This document shows positions 16,807-26,262 of a stretch of DNA of 55,198 nt, piece by piece (the first letter of the stretch is position 1; each line of letters starts with the position of its first letter). The position numbers were made by a program, and so were the translations under genes. A model generated the notes under the pieces. It was not told the DNA's origin. It did no database searches and saw only the letters and a list, made by a program, of their open reading frames with translations. The stretch covers positions 1 to 55,198 of the forward strand of contig DCGI01000003.1 of the NCBI GenBank assembly GCA_002315475.1, in the 5' to 3' direction. This DNA comes from Christensenella sp. UBA1782. GTDB taxonomy: Bacteria; Bacillota; Clostridia; Christensenellales; DTU072.

Positions 16807-18525
16807 ATGACGGAAAAACTAAAACTCAATTACCCGAATACCATAAAAGTCGGTTTGGCTTTTTGCGGTATCAGCCTCTTTTGGGGTGCGTACGACTTTG
16901 TCATTCCGCTCCTTTTGGAGAACGCCTACGGTCTCAGCAATACCATTCGCGGATTGATTATGGGATTGGATAACCTGCTTTCTCTGTTTCTGCTCCCCTT
17001 ATTCGGCAGAATCAGCGACAAAGCCAAAGGTCCCCTCATCCGACGTTTCGGCAGAAGGACGCCCTTCATCGTGTTCGGTACCCTTGCCGCCGTTTTATGT
17101 ATGGTTTTCGTACCGTTGTCTTCGCAGGCACAACTGAAAAAGAGTGACGCCTATCGTAACGAGTATATGTATTCCATAGACTGCTCCACGACGGAAGGAC
17201 AAACCAAACTCGCCGATACGTTGGCTTCTTTCTACGACTCCGAAAACAGCGACTACTGCGACAAGTCTTATTTGGAAAAGAACGACGTCGGCAGAGAGGA
17301 TTTTATCAAAATTCAATACTATTGCATCGATTCCAGCGGTATTTTCACCAAAACTTACACCCATAACGGTCAGGAAATCACCAAAGAACAATACGACGCC
17401 TATAACGAAAGCAACAGCGACTACAACAAATATGTGGCAAGCGGCATCAAAGTCTATCTCAGTGAACAAATCGAAGACGCCGTAACTTCGTCCGAAGAAG
17501 GCGTCCGAAGCATCGCGGGGTATATGTGCATCTTGCTCGTCTGTTTGGTCGCCATGGCAACGTTCCGTTCTCCCGCCGTCGCCTTAATGCCCGACGTTAC
17601 GCCGAAACCGTTACGAAGTCAAGCCAACGCCATCATCAATTTGATGGGTGGTGTAGGTGCCGCTATTGCCTTCATCATCTACACCGTTACGTTATGGGTG
17701 GACAATATCAACAACTATATCATCATTTTCGGAGCGGTAGCGGGAGCTATGACGCTTTTGCTCGGTCTGTACTTATGGCTCGTCAAAGAACCCAAACTCG
17801 TCAAGAAATGTGAAGAAACCTGTCTTGCGTTCGGTATCGAGGACGAAGAACCGCAACCGCAAGAACGGGGCGTAAAACAACCGAAAGACAAAGCCAAGCT
17901 AAAATCCTTCTTCTTGATTCTTGCGTCCATCTTCATGTGGTTTATCGGCTATAACGCCATTTCCAGCAGTATGAGCGTATACTGTACCAAAGCCTTGAAC
18001 CTGCCGGCAAGCGTGGCGAGTATCGTCAGCGGCGTGTCCATGGGTATCAGTGCCATCGCCTTCATTCCCGTCGGATTTTTGGCGGCGAAAATCGGCAGAA
18101 GAAAGTCCATCCTTATCGGCTTCGGCATGGCTATCGTGAGCTATATTCTGTTGTTCTTCTTCGTGCAACCTTCGTCCAATTATTTAATCCCCGCCATTCT
18201 GTTCTCGACGTTCTATTTGATTTCCGGTTTCGGTTTGATTATCGCCAACGTCAATACCTTCCCGATGGTCGTAGAACTCGCCGGTGCCGAAGACGTGGGC
18301 AAGTATACGGGATTCTATTATACCGCCACCATGAGTGCGCAAGCCGTCACCCCGATGCTTTCGGGTTTGATTATGGATAAATTCGGAAATAAATTCCTGT
18401 TTTTGTACAGTGCGATTGCCGTTGTGATTGCACTCGTATTGATGATTTTCGTCAAACACGGCGACAGTAAGCCGGTTGGAAATAAAAAAGAAATTATGCT
18501 GGAAAGCATGCAAGATGCCGATTAA
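16807..18525 (+). CDS. MFS sugar transporter (SLC45/sucrose-transporter-like) with a large external insertion
   Basis: 572 aa. N-terminal FWGAYDFVIPLLL and DNLLSLFLLPLFGRISDKAKG, followed by RRFGRRTPFIV, are typical of SLC45/GPH-like sugar transporters; RSPAVALMPDVTPKPLRSQA is the matching TM5 region. Between TM3 and TM4 about 125 residues (roughly 105-232), rich in Asp, Tyr, Lys and Cys, replace what is normally a short extracytoplasmic loop. RBS GGAGG 7 nt before ATG. Followed 15 nt later by the dehydrogenase gene, so a sugar-import and oxidation pathway is likely. Confidence 0.85.
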   Translation: MTEKLKLNYPNTIKVGLAFCGISLFWGAYDFVIPLLLENAYGLSNTIRGLIMGLDNLLSLFLLPLFGRISDKAKGPLIRRFGRRTPFIVFGTLAAVLCMVFVPLSSQAQLKKSDAYRNEYMYSIDCSTTEGQTKLADTLASFYDSENSDYCDKSYLEKNDVGREDFIKIQYYCIDSSGIFTKTYTHNGQEITKEQYDAYNESNSDYNKYVASGIKVYLSEQIEDAVTSSEEGVRSIAGYMCILLVCLVAMATFRSPAVALMPDVTPKPLRSQANAIINLMGGVGAAIAFIIYTVTLWVDNINNYIIIFGAVAGAMTLLLGLYLWLVKEPKLVKKCEETCLAFGIEDEEPQPQERGVKQPKDKAKLKSFFLILASIFMWFIGYNAISSSMSVYCTKALNLPASVASIVSGVSMGISAIAFIPVGFLAAKIGRRKSILIGFGMAIVSYILLFFFVQPSSNYLIPAILFSTFYLISGFGLIIANVNTFPMVVELAGAEDVGKYTGFYYTATMSAQAVTPMLSGLIMDKFGNKFLFLYSAIAVVIALVLMIFVKHGDSKPVGNKKEIMLESMQDAD

Positions 18526-18540
18526 AGGAGGATAAATAAT

Positions 18541-19725
18541 ATGGCAAAAAGTAAAGAAAAAGTTCGTATCGGAATCGTAGGATTCGGAAATCAAGGGAGT
18601 GCGTACGTACGCATACTGAAAGCGGGACTCGTCAAAGACGCCGTGATAGGTGCCGTCTGCGACATCAACCCCGAAAAGTTGGAATCGCAGTACAAAAAGT
18701 TTAACCTTTCCTGCCCGAAATACACCGACCACAAAGAAATGTTTGCATCGGGCGACGTCGATGCCGTCATCGTCACCACCCCCCACTATTTTCACCCCCC
18801 GATTGTTATCGACGCCCTCAACGCCGGACTGCACGCCATGAGCGACAAGCCCGCCGGCGTCTACACCAAACAGGTCAAAGAAATGATTGCCGTCGCCCAA
18901 AAGGTACAAGCCGAAGATCCGAAAAGAATCTTCGCCATCATGTTCAACCAAAGAACCAACCACGCCTACAAGAAGATGCGTGAAATCATCGCAAACGGCG
19001 GAATCGGCGAATTGAAGCGTTTTAACTGGATCATCACCGATTGGTACCGGGCACAAAGTTATTACGACTCTTCGGCGTGGCGTGCCACTTGGAAAGGAGA
19101 AGGCGGCGGCGTACTCTTCAATCAAGCCCCTCACCAACTCGACCTGCTCTCGTGGATACTCGGCGTTATGCCCGTCATGATTGACACCCATTGCCATTTC
19201 GGAAAATGGCACGATATCGAAGTGGAAGACGACGTTACCGCGTACATGGAATTCCCCAACGGCGCAACGGGCGTGTTCATTACTTCCACCGCCGACGCTC
19301 CGGGAACCAATCGTCTTGAAATCCTCGGTACCAAAGGTAAACTCGTCTGCACCGACGGAGGCAAACTCGAATACTATCAAAACTCAAAAGACGAACGAGA
19401 ATTCAACAAAACCCACAAAGGCGGTTTCGGACATCTCTCTTGCAAGAAACGTCGCATTTTCTGTCTGCCCTCCAAACAACACTTGGAAATTCTGCAAAAC
19501 TATGCGGCTGCCATTCTCGGGAAAGAAGAACTCAAAGTACGCGGTGAAGAAGGTATCAACGGGGTACAAATCATGGACGCCATGCTTTTGTCCACGTGGC
19601 TCGACCGTCCCGTTGCCGTACCGATCGACGACGAACTGTATCTGCAAGAACTGACCAAACGGCAAGAAAGCGGCAGAGTCAAAGAAGGCGGCGACGTCGT
19701 CCTCGACACACGCGGAACCTACTAA
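18541..19725 (+). CDS. Gfo/Idh/MocA family NAD(P)-dependent oxidoreductase
   Basis: 394 aa. Rossmann motif GIVGFGNQG (14-20), catalytic-loop motif DKPAG near 100 (usually EKP), and the C-terminal dimer/substrate domain with WRATWKGEGGGVLFNQAPHQ (near 180; His at the proton-relay position). Family members oxidise sugars, inositols or glycosides. RBS AGGAGG. Neighbours are an MFS transporter and a sugar epimerase, fitting a catabolic or glycoside-processing route; an inositol role is possible because iolB and iolD lie 25 kb away, but is not shown. Confidence 0.88.
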   Translation: MAKSKEKVRIGIVGFGNQGSAYVRILKAGLVKDAVIGAVCDINPEKLESQYKKFNLSCPKYTDHKEMFASGDVDAVIVTTPHYFHPPIVIDALNAGLHAMSDKPAGVYTKQVKEMIAVAQKVQAEDPKRIFAIMFNQRTNHAYKKMREIIANGGIGELKRFNWIITDWYRAQSYYDSSAWRATWKGEGGGVLFNQAPHQLDLLSWILGVMPVMIDTHCHFGKWHDIEVEDDVTAYMEFPNGATGVFITSTADAPGTNRLEILGTKGKLVCTDGGKLEYYQNSKDEREFNKTHKGGFGHLSCKKRRIFCLPSKQHLEILQNYAAAILGKEELKVRGEEGINGVQIMDAMLLSTWLDRPVAVPIDDELYLQELTKRQESGRVKEGGDVVLDTRGTY

Positions 19726-19744
19726 ACCATAGGAGAAAACACAA

Positions 19745-20536
19745 ATGTATACACTCGGTTGTTGCGTCCCCGGTACCTTTATGTGGGACGGAAAACTCTA
19801 TCATGGCAGTTATGAAACATTAAAAAAAGAAAACGACTATGCACTCGCCTGCGGTTTTGAATATATCGAAACCCATTTGGGCGACGTGATGAAACTATCC
19901 GACGAAGAAGCTGCTCGAGCGGGACAAGAATTACGTATCCGCGCGGTCAACGGATTCTTGCCCAAAAATCTGTATTCCAACTTCTCCGCATTGAAAAAAT
20001 ATGCCGAAAAAGCTTTTGCGAGAATGGAAGTTTTGGGTATCAAAACGGCTGTATTCGGGAGCGGAAAGCACCGAAAAATCAAATTCAAGTGGACAGCCGC
20101 CAAAAAGAAGAACATGCTCAAAGAGTACCTTCTTTTCATCGCCGACTGCGCCCAAAAGCATGGTGTAACCGTCGTCATCGAACCCTTGAACAAAAAGGAA
20201 ACCAACGTCTTCAACTACGTCGGCGAAGCTTGCGATATGGTGCGAGAACTGAACCATCCCGCCTTGCGTGCCTTAGGGGATATTTATCACATGGGATTGG
20301 TGGGAGAGGACTTTTCGGTCTTCCAAAAAGAAGAAGATCTCATCAAGCATATCCATATCTCGGAAGCAAACAGAAAGATGCCCGGCGTCGTCGCCGACGA
20401 CTTCATCCCGAGCTTTTTTGCCGTCCTGCAAAACACTTCCTATAACGGCACGATTTCTTGCGAAGCGGGTATGAGCGATTTCGGCAAAGACGTCGCCACC
20501 AGCGGTAAATACCTAAGAGAACTTCTTAACAAATAG
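19745..20536 (+). CDS. Sugar phosphate isomerase/epimerase (AP-endonuclease-2-type TIM barrel)
   Basis: 263 aa. TIM-barrel metal ligands are visible as IETHLGD (about 41), VVIEPLN (about 142), LGDIYHMG (about 178), HIHISEAN (about 203) and SCEAG (about 240). The family includes IolE/IolI, xylose isomerase-like and 3-ketosugar epimerases; this gene commonly accompanies Gfo/Idh/MocA enzymes. Last gene of the run, ending before a strong terminator. Confidence 0.87.
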   Translation: MYTLGCCVPGTFMWDGKLYHGSYETLKKENDYALACGFEYIETHLGDVMKLSDEEAARAGQELRIRAVNGFLPKNLYSNFSALKKYAEKAFARMEVLGIKTAVFGSGKHRKIKFKWTAAKKKNMLKEYLLFIADCAQKHGVTVVIEPLNKKETNVFNYVGEACDMVRELNHPALRALGDIYHMGLVGEDFSVFQKEEDLIKHIHISEANRKMPGVVADDFIPSFFAVLQNTSYNGTISCEAGMSDFGKDVATSGKYLRELLNK

Positions 20537-20560
20537 TTTTTATCGAAGCCTGTAAAAAGG

Positions 20561-20595
20561 GCGTAGCTTCCTCTCGGGAACGCTACGCTTTTTTT
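20561..20595 (+). terminator. Intrinsic terminator of the GH3-to-epimerase run
   Basis: GCGTAGC(T)TCC pairs with GGGAACGCTACGC, followed by seven T residues. Confidence 0.85.
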
Positions 20596-20641
20596 ATACA
20601 ACCGAAAAACCTTTTTTACCCACACCGCCGTTGAACGGCGA

Positions 20642-20674
20642 AACGCCCGAAACCGACAAAAGGTTTCGGGCGTT
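20642..20674. terminator. Hairpin between convergent operons
   Basis: AACGCCCGAAACC and GGTTTCGGGCGTT form a 13-bp stem with a 7-nt loop. It lies 44 nt past the stop of the minus-strand ABC operon and can serve either strand; a smaller palindrome CGCCGTTGAACGGCG is adjacent at 20625-20639. Confidence 0.65.
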
Positions 20675-20717
20675 TTCCATAAAAAGAAGGTATACAATAA
20701 AGTCCTTTCTTTCCGAA

Positions 20718-21806
20718 TTACAGTACCTTCGACAAGAAGGTTTTGAGCCGTTCGTTCTTCGGATTGGCGAAGAATTCTTCGGGCGGTGCGTCTTCGGCGA
20801 TTTTGCCTTGGTCGATAAAGAGGATGCGGGTACCCACTTCCCGAGCAAAACCCATTTCGTGGGTGACGATAATCATCGTCATGCCTTCTGCCGCGATTTG
20901 TTTAATAAGGTCAAGAACCTCTCCCACCATTTCGGGATCGAGTGCGCTGGTCGGCTCGTCAAAGAGCATGACTTTCGGATTCATCGCAAGCGCCCGCACG
21001 ATGGCGATACGTTGCTTTTGTCCGCCGCTCAGCGTGGAGGGATAGACGTTCGCCTTTTCCGAAAGTCCGATTCTGGCGAGTAATTCCTTTGCCTTTTCTT
21101 CCGCCGCCTGCACGATGACTTTTTTGTCCGCATAGGGTGGCGTCACGATAGTTTTCGGTTCGGGATATTTCGTCCTGTCCAAATATCTTTCGGCGTTTTC
21201 GATTTTGGTAACCAATGCGAGCCGCTGTTTCGTCAATTTCGGATCGTAAGAAACCAATAGTTTCCCCGCCTTTTCGGTGACCGTCTTGGTAGCTTCCCAT
21301 TTTTCTTCGATGGGAACCAACAACTTTTTCGTGGCTTCGATAATCGCCTTTTGTTTGGCAATCTTTTTATCGATTCGTGCAAAAATCACTTTTTGGAACT
21401 TAGCAAGAAGTTTATTATACAAAGGCATAATAAAATTGTTCCACTTGGCTTGTTGTAATTTTTGCATATTGACACGAATGGGCGCCAACGTGATATTCTT
21501 CAAAATGGTGAGGTTGTTGAACAGATTAAACTGTTGGAACACCATGCCGATATTTTGACGGCAGGTATTGATATTGATTTTTAAGTCGGTGAGGTCTTCG
21601 CCCATGAAGACGATTTGTCCCGCCGTAGGATCTTCCAAGACGTTCAAACAGCGCAAGAAGGTCGTCTTGCCGCCACCGGACGGTCCGATAATAACCACTC
21701 GCTCGCCTTCTTGAATCGTCGTGGAAATATCGTCCAACACGAGAAGGGAACCGAATTTTTTCGTAAGATTTTTTACTTGAATCAGTATTTCTTTATTTTC
21801 GTTCAT
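20718..21806 (-). CDS. Polar amino acid ABC transporter ATPase with a ~115-residue insertion
   Basis: 362 aa from the ATG with AAGG upstream; a TTG seven codons earlier is possible. Walker A GPSGGGKT (41-48), Q-loop MVFQQFN (88-94), signature LSGGQ (259-263), Walker B VMLFDEPTSALD (279-290), H-loop VTHE. GlnQ-type ATPases are about 240-250 aa. The extra length is a Lys/Ala-rich, mostly helical block at about 113-232, exactly between the Q-loop and the signature, in the helical subdomain that contacts the permease. Overlaps the permease gene by 14 nt. Confidence 0.88.
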   Translation of the reverse strand: MNENKEILIQVKNLTKKFGSLLVLDDISTTIQEGERVVIIGPSGGGKTTFLRCLNVLEDPTAGQIVFMGEDLTDLKININTCRQNIGMVFQQFNLFNNLTILKNITLAPIRVNMQKLQQAKWNNFIMPLYNKLLAKFQKVIFARIDKKIAKQKAIIEATKKLLVPIEEKWEATKTVTEKAGKLLVSYDPKLTKQRLALVTKIENAERYLDRTKYPEPKTIVTPPYADKKVIVQAAEEKAKELLARIGLSEKANVYPSTLSGGQKQRIAIVRALAMNPKVMLFDEPTSALDPEMVGEVLDLIKQIAAEGMTMIIVTHEMGFAREVGTRILFIDQGKIAEDAPPEEFFANPKNERLKTFLSKVL

Positions 21807-22503
21807 TTTTGGCAAACCTTCTTTCAATCATTTTTTGGACTTGCGTTAATAATAATACCACCGCCAAATACAAGATGGCAGCTACAAATAAAAAGGCGAA
21901 ATAATATGCGGCATGGTACAAACCTTGTTTCTCTGCACACCCCAAAAGATCAAATACCTGTTTATCGTTGATTCTTACCACAATATAACACACGACGGAA
22001 GTTTCTTTAATTAAAGTAATGATTTCATTAAAAATTGTCGGAACGACAACTTTAACCGCTTGAGGAATAACAACTTTTTTCATCGTTGTCAGCCAGCTCA
22101 ATCCCAAACTTCTTCCGGCTTCCATTTGTCCTTTATCGATAGAGTTTATTCCGCTTCTGAAAATCTCTGCCATATATGCACCGCTATTGATACCGAACGA
22201 TAAAATCGGAACGACTAAATTCGTGCTGCTATACTTCAAAGAAACCAAAACGACACTGTACATAATCAATAACTGTACCAACATCGGCGTGCCGCGAATA
22301 ACGGTAATATAAAGGGAAGCTATCTTATCTAAAAACTTGATAACGATATTATTTTTCGGAGCAATTTTTATTACGGCTAAAATAATACCTAATACAAACC
22401 CAACGGCTAAAGCCCCAAATGCTATTAACATAGAAACTCCAAGGCTTTGTAAAAACAAGCCTCGGAGATTCCACACGTTTTGTAAAGTATCTACAAAATC
22501 CAT
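21793..22503 (-). CDS. Polar amino acid ABC transporter permease (HisM/GlnP family)
   Basis: 236 aa with five membrane helices. IRGTPMLVQLL near 77 and the EAA-type loop EAGRSLGLSWLTTMKKVVIPQ near 130 are the conserved coupling regions for the ATPase. Begins 2 nt after the binding-protein gene. The region around it is more AT-rich than the rest of the left half. Confidence 0.92.
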   Translation of the reverse strand: MDFVDTLQNVWNLRGLFLQSLGVSMLIAFGALAVGFVLGIILAVIKIAPKNNIVIKFLDKIASLYITVIRGTPMLVQLLIMYSVVLVSLKYSSTNLVVPILSFGINSGAYMAEIFRSGINSIDKGQMEAGRSLGLSWLTTMKKVVIPQAVKVVVPTIFNEIITLIKETSVVCYIVVRINDKQVFDLLGCAEKQGLYHAAYYFAFLFVAAILYLAVVLLLTQVQKMIERRFAKNERK

Positions 22504-22505
22504 CT

Positions 22506-23336
22506 TTATTTACCCGTACTATGATTGATTGTATATGTATCAATGGTACCGTTGGCAATCATTTTAGCTAAGACTTCATTGACTTTTGCCGACAATTCGG
22601 TAGCATCTTTATTCAGATACAAAACATAAGATTCGGGTTCTTCATCCAATTCATAGCAAACCAATTCACTGCTTCCTTCGGTAATCGCTCGAGCGGGAAG
22701 TTTATCGATAACAACCGCATTCAAAGAACTTCCGATATCTCCGCTTGCAATAATGGCATTGGTGTATTCCACATAGGAAGCATTGGTACCCGTCAAACTA
22801 CCGGGGGTGAAAGTATCATCTTCCGTCGTGCCATCGACTGCATCACTAACCAAATAATAACCCGTCGTTCCTTCTTGCGTTCCGATTTTCATTCCTGCGA
22901 GTTGTGCCATGCTGACTTTTCCGGTTATAGGATCGGGTTGAATGGTCGTCGTGGCGGGAAGAATAACATACTGTACCGAAGTGGCGTATGTAATGGATGC
23001 CGCAGCCACCGCATCACGATCGGGTTTCTGCGTCATTCCCGCAGCTCCGATAGCCATTTTATTTTCTTTGACGTAGTTCAAAATGGTCGGGAATTTAACA
23101 TCGTTAATAACAATCTTGTATCCCAGTTCTGCACCGATTGCATTCATTATGTCAATGTCGACGCCAACAATTTCATTTTTGTCGTTGATATACTCATACG
23201 GAGCAAATCCGGCATTCGTATAAACATAAATCGTGTCTTCTTTGGTACCGCCGTTGCAAGCGGTAAAGGCACAGATACATCCGACGGCAAGTACGACTGC
23301 CAGAACGGCTACTAAAATTTTCTTCATCTTTTTCAT
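22506..23336 (-). CDS. Amino acid ABC transporter substrate-binding lipoprotein
   Basis: 276 aa, SBP_bac_3 family. Signal peptide with lipobox FTAC (Cys27), then YVYTNAGFAPYEYIND and VGVDIDIMNAIGAELG, the N-terminal hallmarks of family 3 binding proteins. Exact amino acid not predictable. A short insertion (about 165-195, Thr/Asp/Gly-rich) sits in the second lobe. RBS AAGGAG; first gene of the three-gene importer. Confidence 0.92.
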   Translation of the reverse strand: MKKMKKILVAVLAVVLAVGCICAFTACNGGTKEDTIYVYTNAGFAPYEYINDKNEIVGVDIDIMNAIGAELGYKIVINDVKFPTILNYVKENKMAIGAAGMTQKPDRDAVAAASITYATSVQYVILPATTTIQPDPITGKVSMAQLAGMKIGTQEGTTGYYLVSDAVDGTTEDDTFTPGSLTGTNASYVEYTNAIIASGDIGSSLNAVVIDKLPARAITEGSSELVCYELDEEPESYVLYLNKDATELSAKVNEVLAKMIANGTIDTYTINHSTGK

Positions 23337-23377
23337 TTTTATTTTTCTCCTTTTTTCCTTTCGGATTTGATGGCTTT

Positions 23378-23406
23378 ATCTTATCATCAAACAAAAAAAC
23401 TTTCAA
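23378..23406 (-). promoter_or_regulatory. Promoter of the amino acid ABC operon
   Basis: Minus strand TTGAAA, 17 nt, TAAGAT. Confidence 0.65.
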
Positions 23407-23469
23407 TCATTTTGAATAAAAATTTTTTATTATTCATTTTTTCGTTGTTTTTTCGTGATTATGCAAGAA

Positions 23470-24843
23470 TTATTGAATAATTGCATTTTTTACAAAAGCA
23501 ATTTGTCTTTCTACGCTCTCTACCGAAGTGCCGCCGAAGGATTTTCGCTTTTGTACGCAGGTCTGCAAAGCGATGGCTTCGTAGACGTCCTCTTCGATGA
23601 GGTCGGAGTGCTTTTTATAGTCGGCGAGGGAAAGTTCGTCCAAGGCACAACCTTTTGCGATACAATCGCGGACGGTTTCGCCCGATATTTTATAAGCGGA
23701 ACGGAAAGGAAGTCCTTTCTTGACCAAATAATCGGCGAGGTCGGTGGCGTTTATGAACCCGCCTTTGGCGGCTTTTTCCATATTATCTCGGCGGACGGTG
23801 ATGCCTGCCAACATAGGCGTAAAGACGTCGAGGCACATACGGACGGTATCGACGGTATCGAAGACGCCTTCCTTATCTTCCTGCATATCCTTATTATAAG
23901 CGAGGGGCAGACCTTTCAAAACGGTCAACATTCCCATGAGGTCGCCGTACACCCGTCCCGTCTTGCCTCGAACCAATTCCGCCATGTCGGCGTTCTTCTT
24001 TTGGGGCATGATGGAAGAACCGGTGGTAAACTCGTCTCCGATTTCCACAAACTTGAATTCCCAACTCGCCCAAAGGATGATTTCTTCCGAAAAGCGGGAA
24101 AGATGCGTCATTATCAAAGAACAAGCGGCTAAAAACTCCACGCAGAAATCTCTGTCGGACACGCCGTCCATACTGTTTTGACAAACGGCGTCGAAGCCGA
24201 GCCGCTCCCCTTCTCCGAAACGGTCGGTTTCGTAGGTGGTGCCGGCGAGGGCGCACGATCCGATAGGAGAAACGTTCATACGTTTCCGCCCGTCGCGCAG
24301 ACGGTCTATATCCCTGAGGAACATCATGGCGTACGCCATCAAATGATGTCCGAAGGTAACCGGCTGCGCCCTTTGCAAATGGGTATAACCCGGCAAAACG
24401 GTAGCTTTTTCCCGTTCCGCTTTGTCGCAAAGGACGCCGAGAAGTTTCCGAAGCTTCTCGATCAACGTATCGGTTTCTTCTCGCAGATACATCCGCATAT
24501 CCAAAGCGACTTGGTCGTTTCGACTGCGTGCGGTATGGAGTTTTTTCCCGATGTCGCCGATTCTTTCGGTCAACACCGTCTCCACGAACATGTGAATGTC
24601 CTCCGCCGTTTCGTCGATTTCCAAAACGCCGTTTTCGATATCGGCAAGAATTCCTTGCAATCCCGCCACGATCATTTCGGCTTCCTCTTCGGAAATAATG
24701 TTTTTCGTGCCGAGCATCACCGCATGGGAAATACTCCCTTCTATGTCCTGACGATACATTCTTTTGTCAAACCGTATAGACGAATTAAAATCGTCCGCCA
24801 GTCGGTTGACTTTGCCTTCCGTTCTTCCCGTCCAGAGTTTCAT
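23470..24843 (-). CDS. argH: Argininosuccinate lyase
   Basis: 457 aa, normal length. Splits argininosuccinate to arginine and fumarate. Fumarase/aspartase-superfamily signature GSSIMPQKKNAD (near 275), plus ARSRNDQV (near 107) and TVLPGYTHLQRAQP (near 153, containing the active-site His). Starts 3 nt after argG, so the two are coupled. Confidence 0.96.
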   Translation of the reverse strand: MKLWTGRTEGKVNRLADDFNSSIRFDKRMYRQDIEGSISHAVMLGTKNIISEEEAEMIVAGLQGILADIENGVLEIDETAEDIHMFVETVLTERIGDIGKKLHTARSRNDQVALDMRMYLREETDTLIEKLRKLLGVLCDKAEREKATVLPGYTHLQRAQPVTFGHHLMAYAMMFLRDIDRLRDGRKRMNVSPIGSCALAGTTYETDRFGEGERLGFDAVCQNSMDGVSDRDFCVEFLAACSLIMTHLSRFSEEIILWASWEFKFVEIGDEFTTGSSIMPQKKNADMAELVRGKTGRVYGDLMGMLTVLKGLPLAYNKDMQEDKEGVFDTVDTVRMCLDVFTPMLAGITVRRDNMEKAAKGGFINATDLADYLVKKGLPFRSAYKISGETVRDCIAKGCALDELSLADYKKHSDLIEEDVYEAIALQTCVQKRKSFGGTSVESVERQIAFVKNAIIQ

Positions 24844-24846
24844 GGC

Positions 24847-26067
24847 TTATTTCTTGTTTTGTTCCACGAGGGCTTGCACTTTGATCGGCAGACCGAACAG
24901 ATTGATGAATCCGGCAGAATCTTTTTGATCGTAGTCGCTTTCTCCGAAGGTGGCGATTTCTTCACTGTACAAAGAATTCGGACTCCACACGCCGGCATTG
25001 ATAATATTGCCCTTATAGAGTTTTAATCTGACTTTTCCGGTTACTTTTTCCTGCGTTTTGTCGACAAACGCCGTCAAAGCTTCTCGGAGCGGGGTAAACC
25101 ATTGTCCGTTGTAGACCAATTCTCCGAAGGTAATGGAGAGTTTTTGTTTTTCGTGCATGGTCATTTTGTCCAGCGTAATGGTTTCCAAAACGTTATGCGC
25201 CTTATACAAAATCGCACCGCCGGGCGTTTCGTACACGCCGCGACTCTTCATCCCGACCAATCTGTTCTCCACGATGTCGAGCAAGCCGATACCGTTTTCT
25301 CCGCCCAATTTATTCAATGCGAGTACGATATTTTTGGCACGCATTTTTTCACCGTTTAACGAAACGGGAAAACCCTTTTCAAATTCGATTTCCACGTAGG
25401 TAGGTTTATCGGGAGCCATAATCGGAGAAACACCCATTTCCAAAAAGCCTTTCTTTTCATATTGCGGCTCGTTACCGGGATCTTCCAAATCCAAACCTTC
25501 ATGGGAAAGGTGCCATAAGTTTTTATCCTTACTGTAATTGGTTTCGCGGTTGATTTTTAACGGAATGTGATGGGCTTCGGCATAATCGATTTCTTCGTCA
25601 CGAGACTTAATCGTCCATTCCCGCCAAGGTGCGATGATGGGCATGTCGGGGGCAAAATGCTTAATGGCAAGTTCAAACCGCACTTGATCGTTTCCTTTAC
25701 CCGTACAACCATGACAAATGGCATCCGCTTTTTCTTTCAAAGCGATTTCCACCAAACCTTTGGCGATACAGGGACGGGCATGGCTGGTACCGAGAAGGTA
25801 CTCTTCGTACAACGCACCCGCTTGCATGGTCGGGATGATATAGTCTTCCACATATTCGTCCGTCAAGTCCAAAACGTATAATTTGGAAGCACCCGTCTTC
25901 AAGGCTTTTTCTTCCAACCCTTCCAATTCGTCCGCTTGTCCCACGTTTCCGGAAACGGCAACGACTTCGCAGTTGTTATAGTTTTCTTTCAACCAAGGAA
26001 TGATGATGGACGTATCCAATCCGCCCGAATAGGCAAGTACAACTTTTTTAATATCTTCTTTTTTCAT
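24847..26067 (-). CDS. argG: Argininosuccinate synthase
   Basis: 406 aa, ATP-dependent joining of citrulline and aspartate. PP-loop ATP motif VLAYSGGLDTS near 10, GCTGKGNDQVRFE near 115. Start chosen at the ATG preceded by GAGGTG at 8 nt; an in-frame TTG five codons upstream is less likely. Strong promoter and two ARG-box-like sites upstream. Confidence 0.96.
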   Translation of the reverse strand: MKKEDIKKVVLAYSGGLDTSIIIPWLKENYNNCEVVAVSGNVGQADELEGLEEKALKTGASKLYVLDLTDEYVEDYIIPTMQAGALYEEYLLGTSHARPCIAKGLVEIALKEKADAICHGCTGKGNDQVRFELAIKHFAPDMPIIAPWREWTIKSRDEEIDYAEAHHIPLKINRETNYSKDKNLWHLSHEGLDLEDPGNEPQYEKKGFLEMGVSPIMAPDKPTYVEIEFEKGFPVSLNGEKMRAKNIVLALNKLGGENGIGLLDIVENRLVGMKSRGVYETPGGAILYKAHNVLETITLDKMTMHEKQKLSITFGELVYNGQWFTPLREALTAFVDKTQEKVTGKVRLKLYKGNIINAGVWSPNSLYSEEIATFGESDYDQKDSAGFINLFGLPIKVQALVEQNKK

Positions 26068-26100
26068 AAAAACACACCTCAATGTTTCGTATTTGCTCCC

Positions 26101-26129
26101 ATTATAATAATATTTGCATAAATCGTCAA
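26101..26129 (-). promoter_or_regulatory. Promoter of argG-argH
   Basis: Minus strand TTGACG, 17 nt, TATAAT; leader about 28 nt. Confidence 0.8.
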
Positions 26130-26146
26130 CAAATAACGCATAAAAA

Positions 26147-26203
26147 AGGATTTTTATTCATAAAAACGGTTATAATTTAATAATTTATGTATAATTATCA
26201 AAT
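26147..26203. promoter_or_regulatory. Two ARG-box-like sites (predicted ArgR operators)
   Basis: TATGAATAAAAATCCT on the minus strand (within 26147-26164) and TATGTATAATTATCAA on the plus strand (from 26186) each miss the consensus WNTGNATWWWWATNCANW by about one position. They lie between the divergent argG and fumarase promoters, upstream of the argG -35 box. Confidence 0.5.
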
Positions 26204-26228
26204 TCCTCGGAATTGACGAAAAAAAAGG

Positions 26229-26256
26229 GTGACAATCGGAAAAAATATGGTACAAT
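26229..26256 (+). promoter_or_regulatory. Promoter of the fumarase genes, probably leaderless
   Basis: GTGACA, 16 nt, TACAAT with extended -10 (TATGG). The ATG at 26263 is 6 nt downstream of the -10 box and there is no Shine-Dalgarno. Confidence 0.65.
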
Positions 26257-26262
26257 GCTTAT

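Noticed and set aside
18184..19380. 398-codon open frame antisense to the MFS and Gfo/Idh genes
   Set aside because: It lies opposite genes with clear family motifs, has low-complexity Gly/Val/His content typical of antisense frames, and no RBS. Other long antisense frames (6582-8003, 29564-30901, 41540-42454) were rejected for the same reason.
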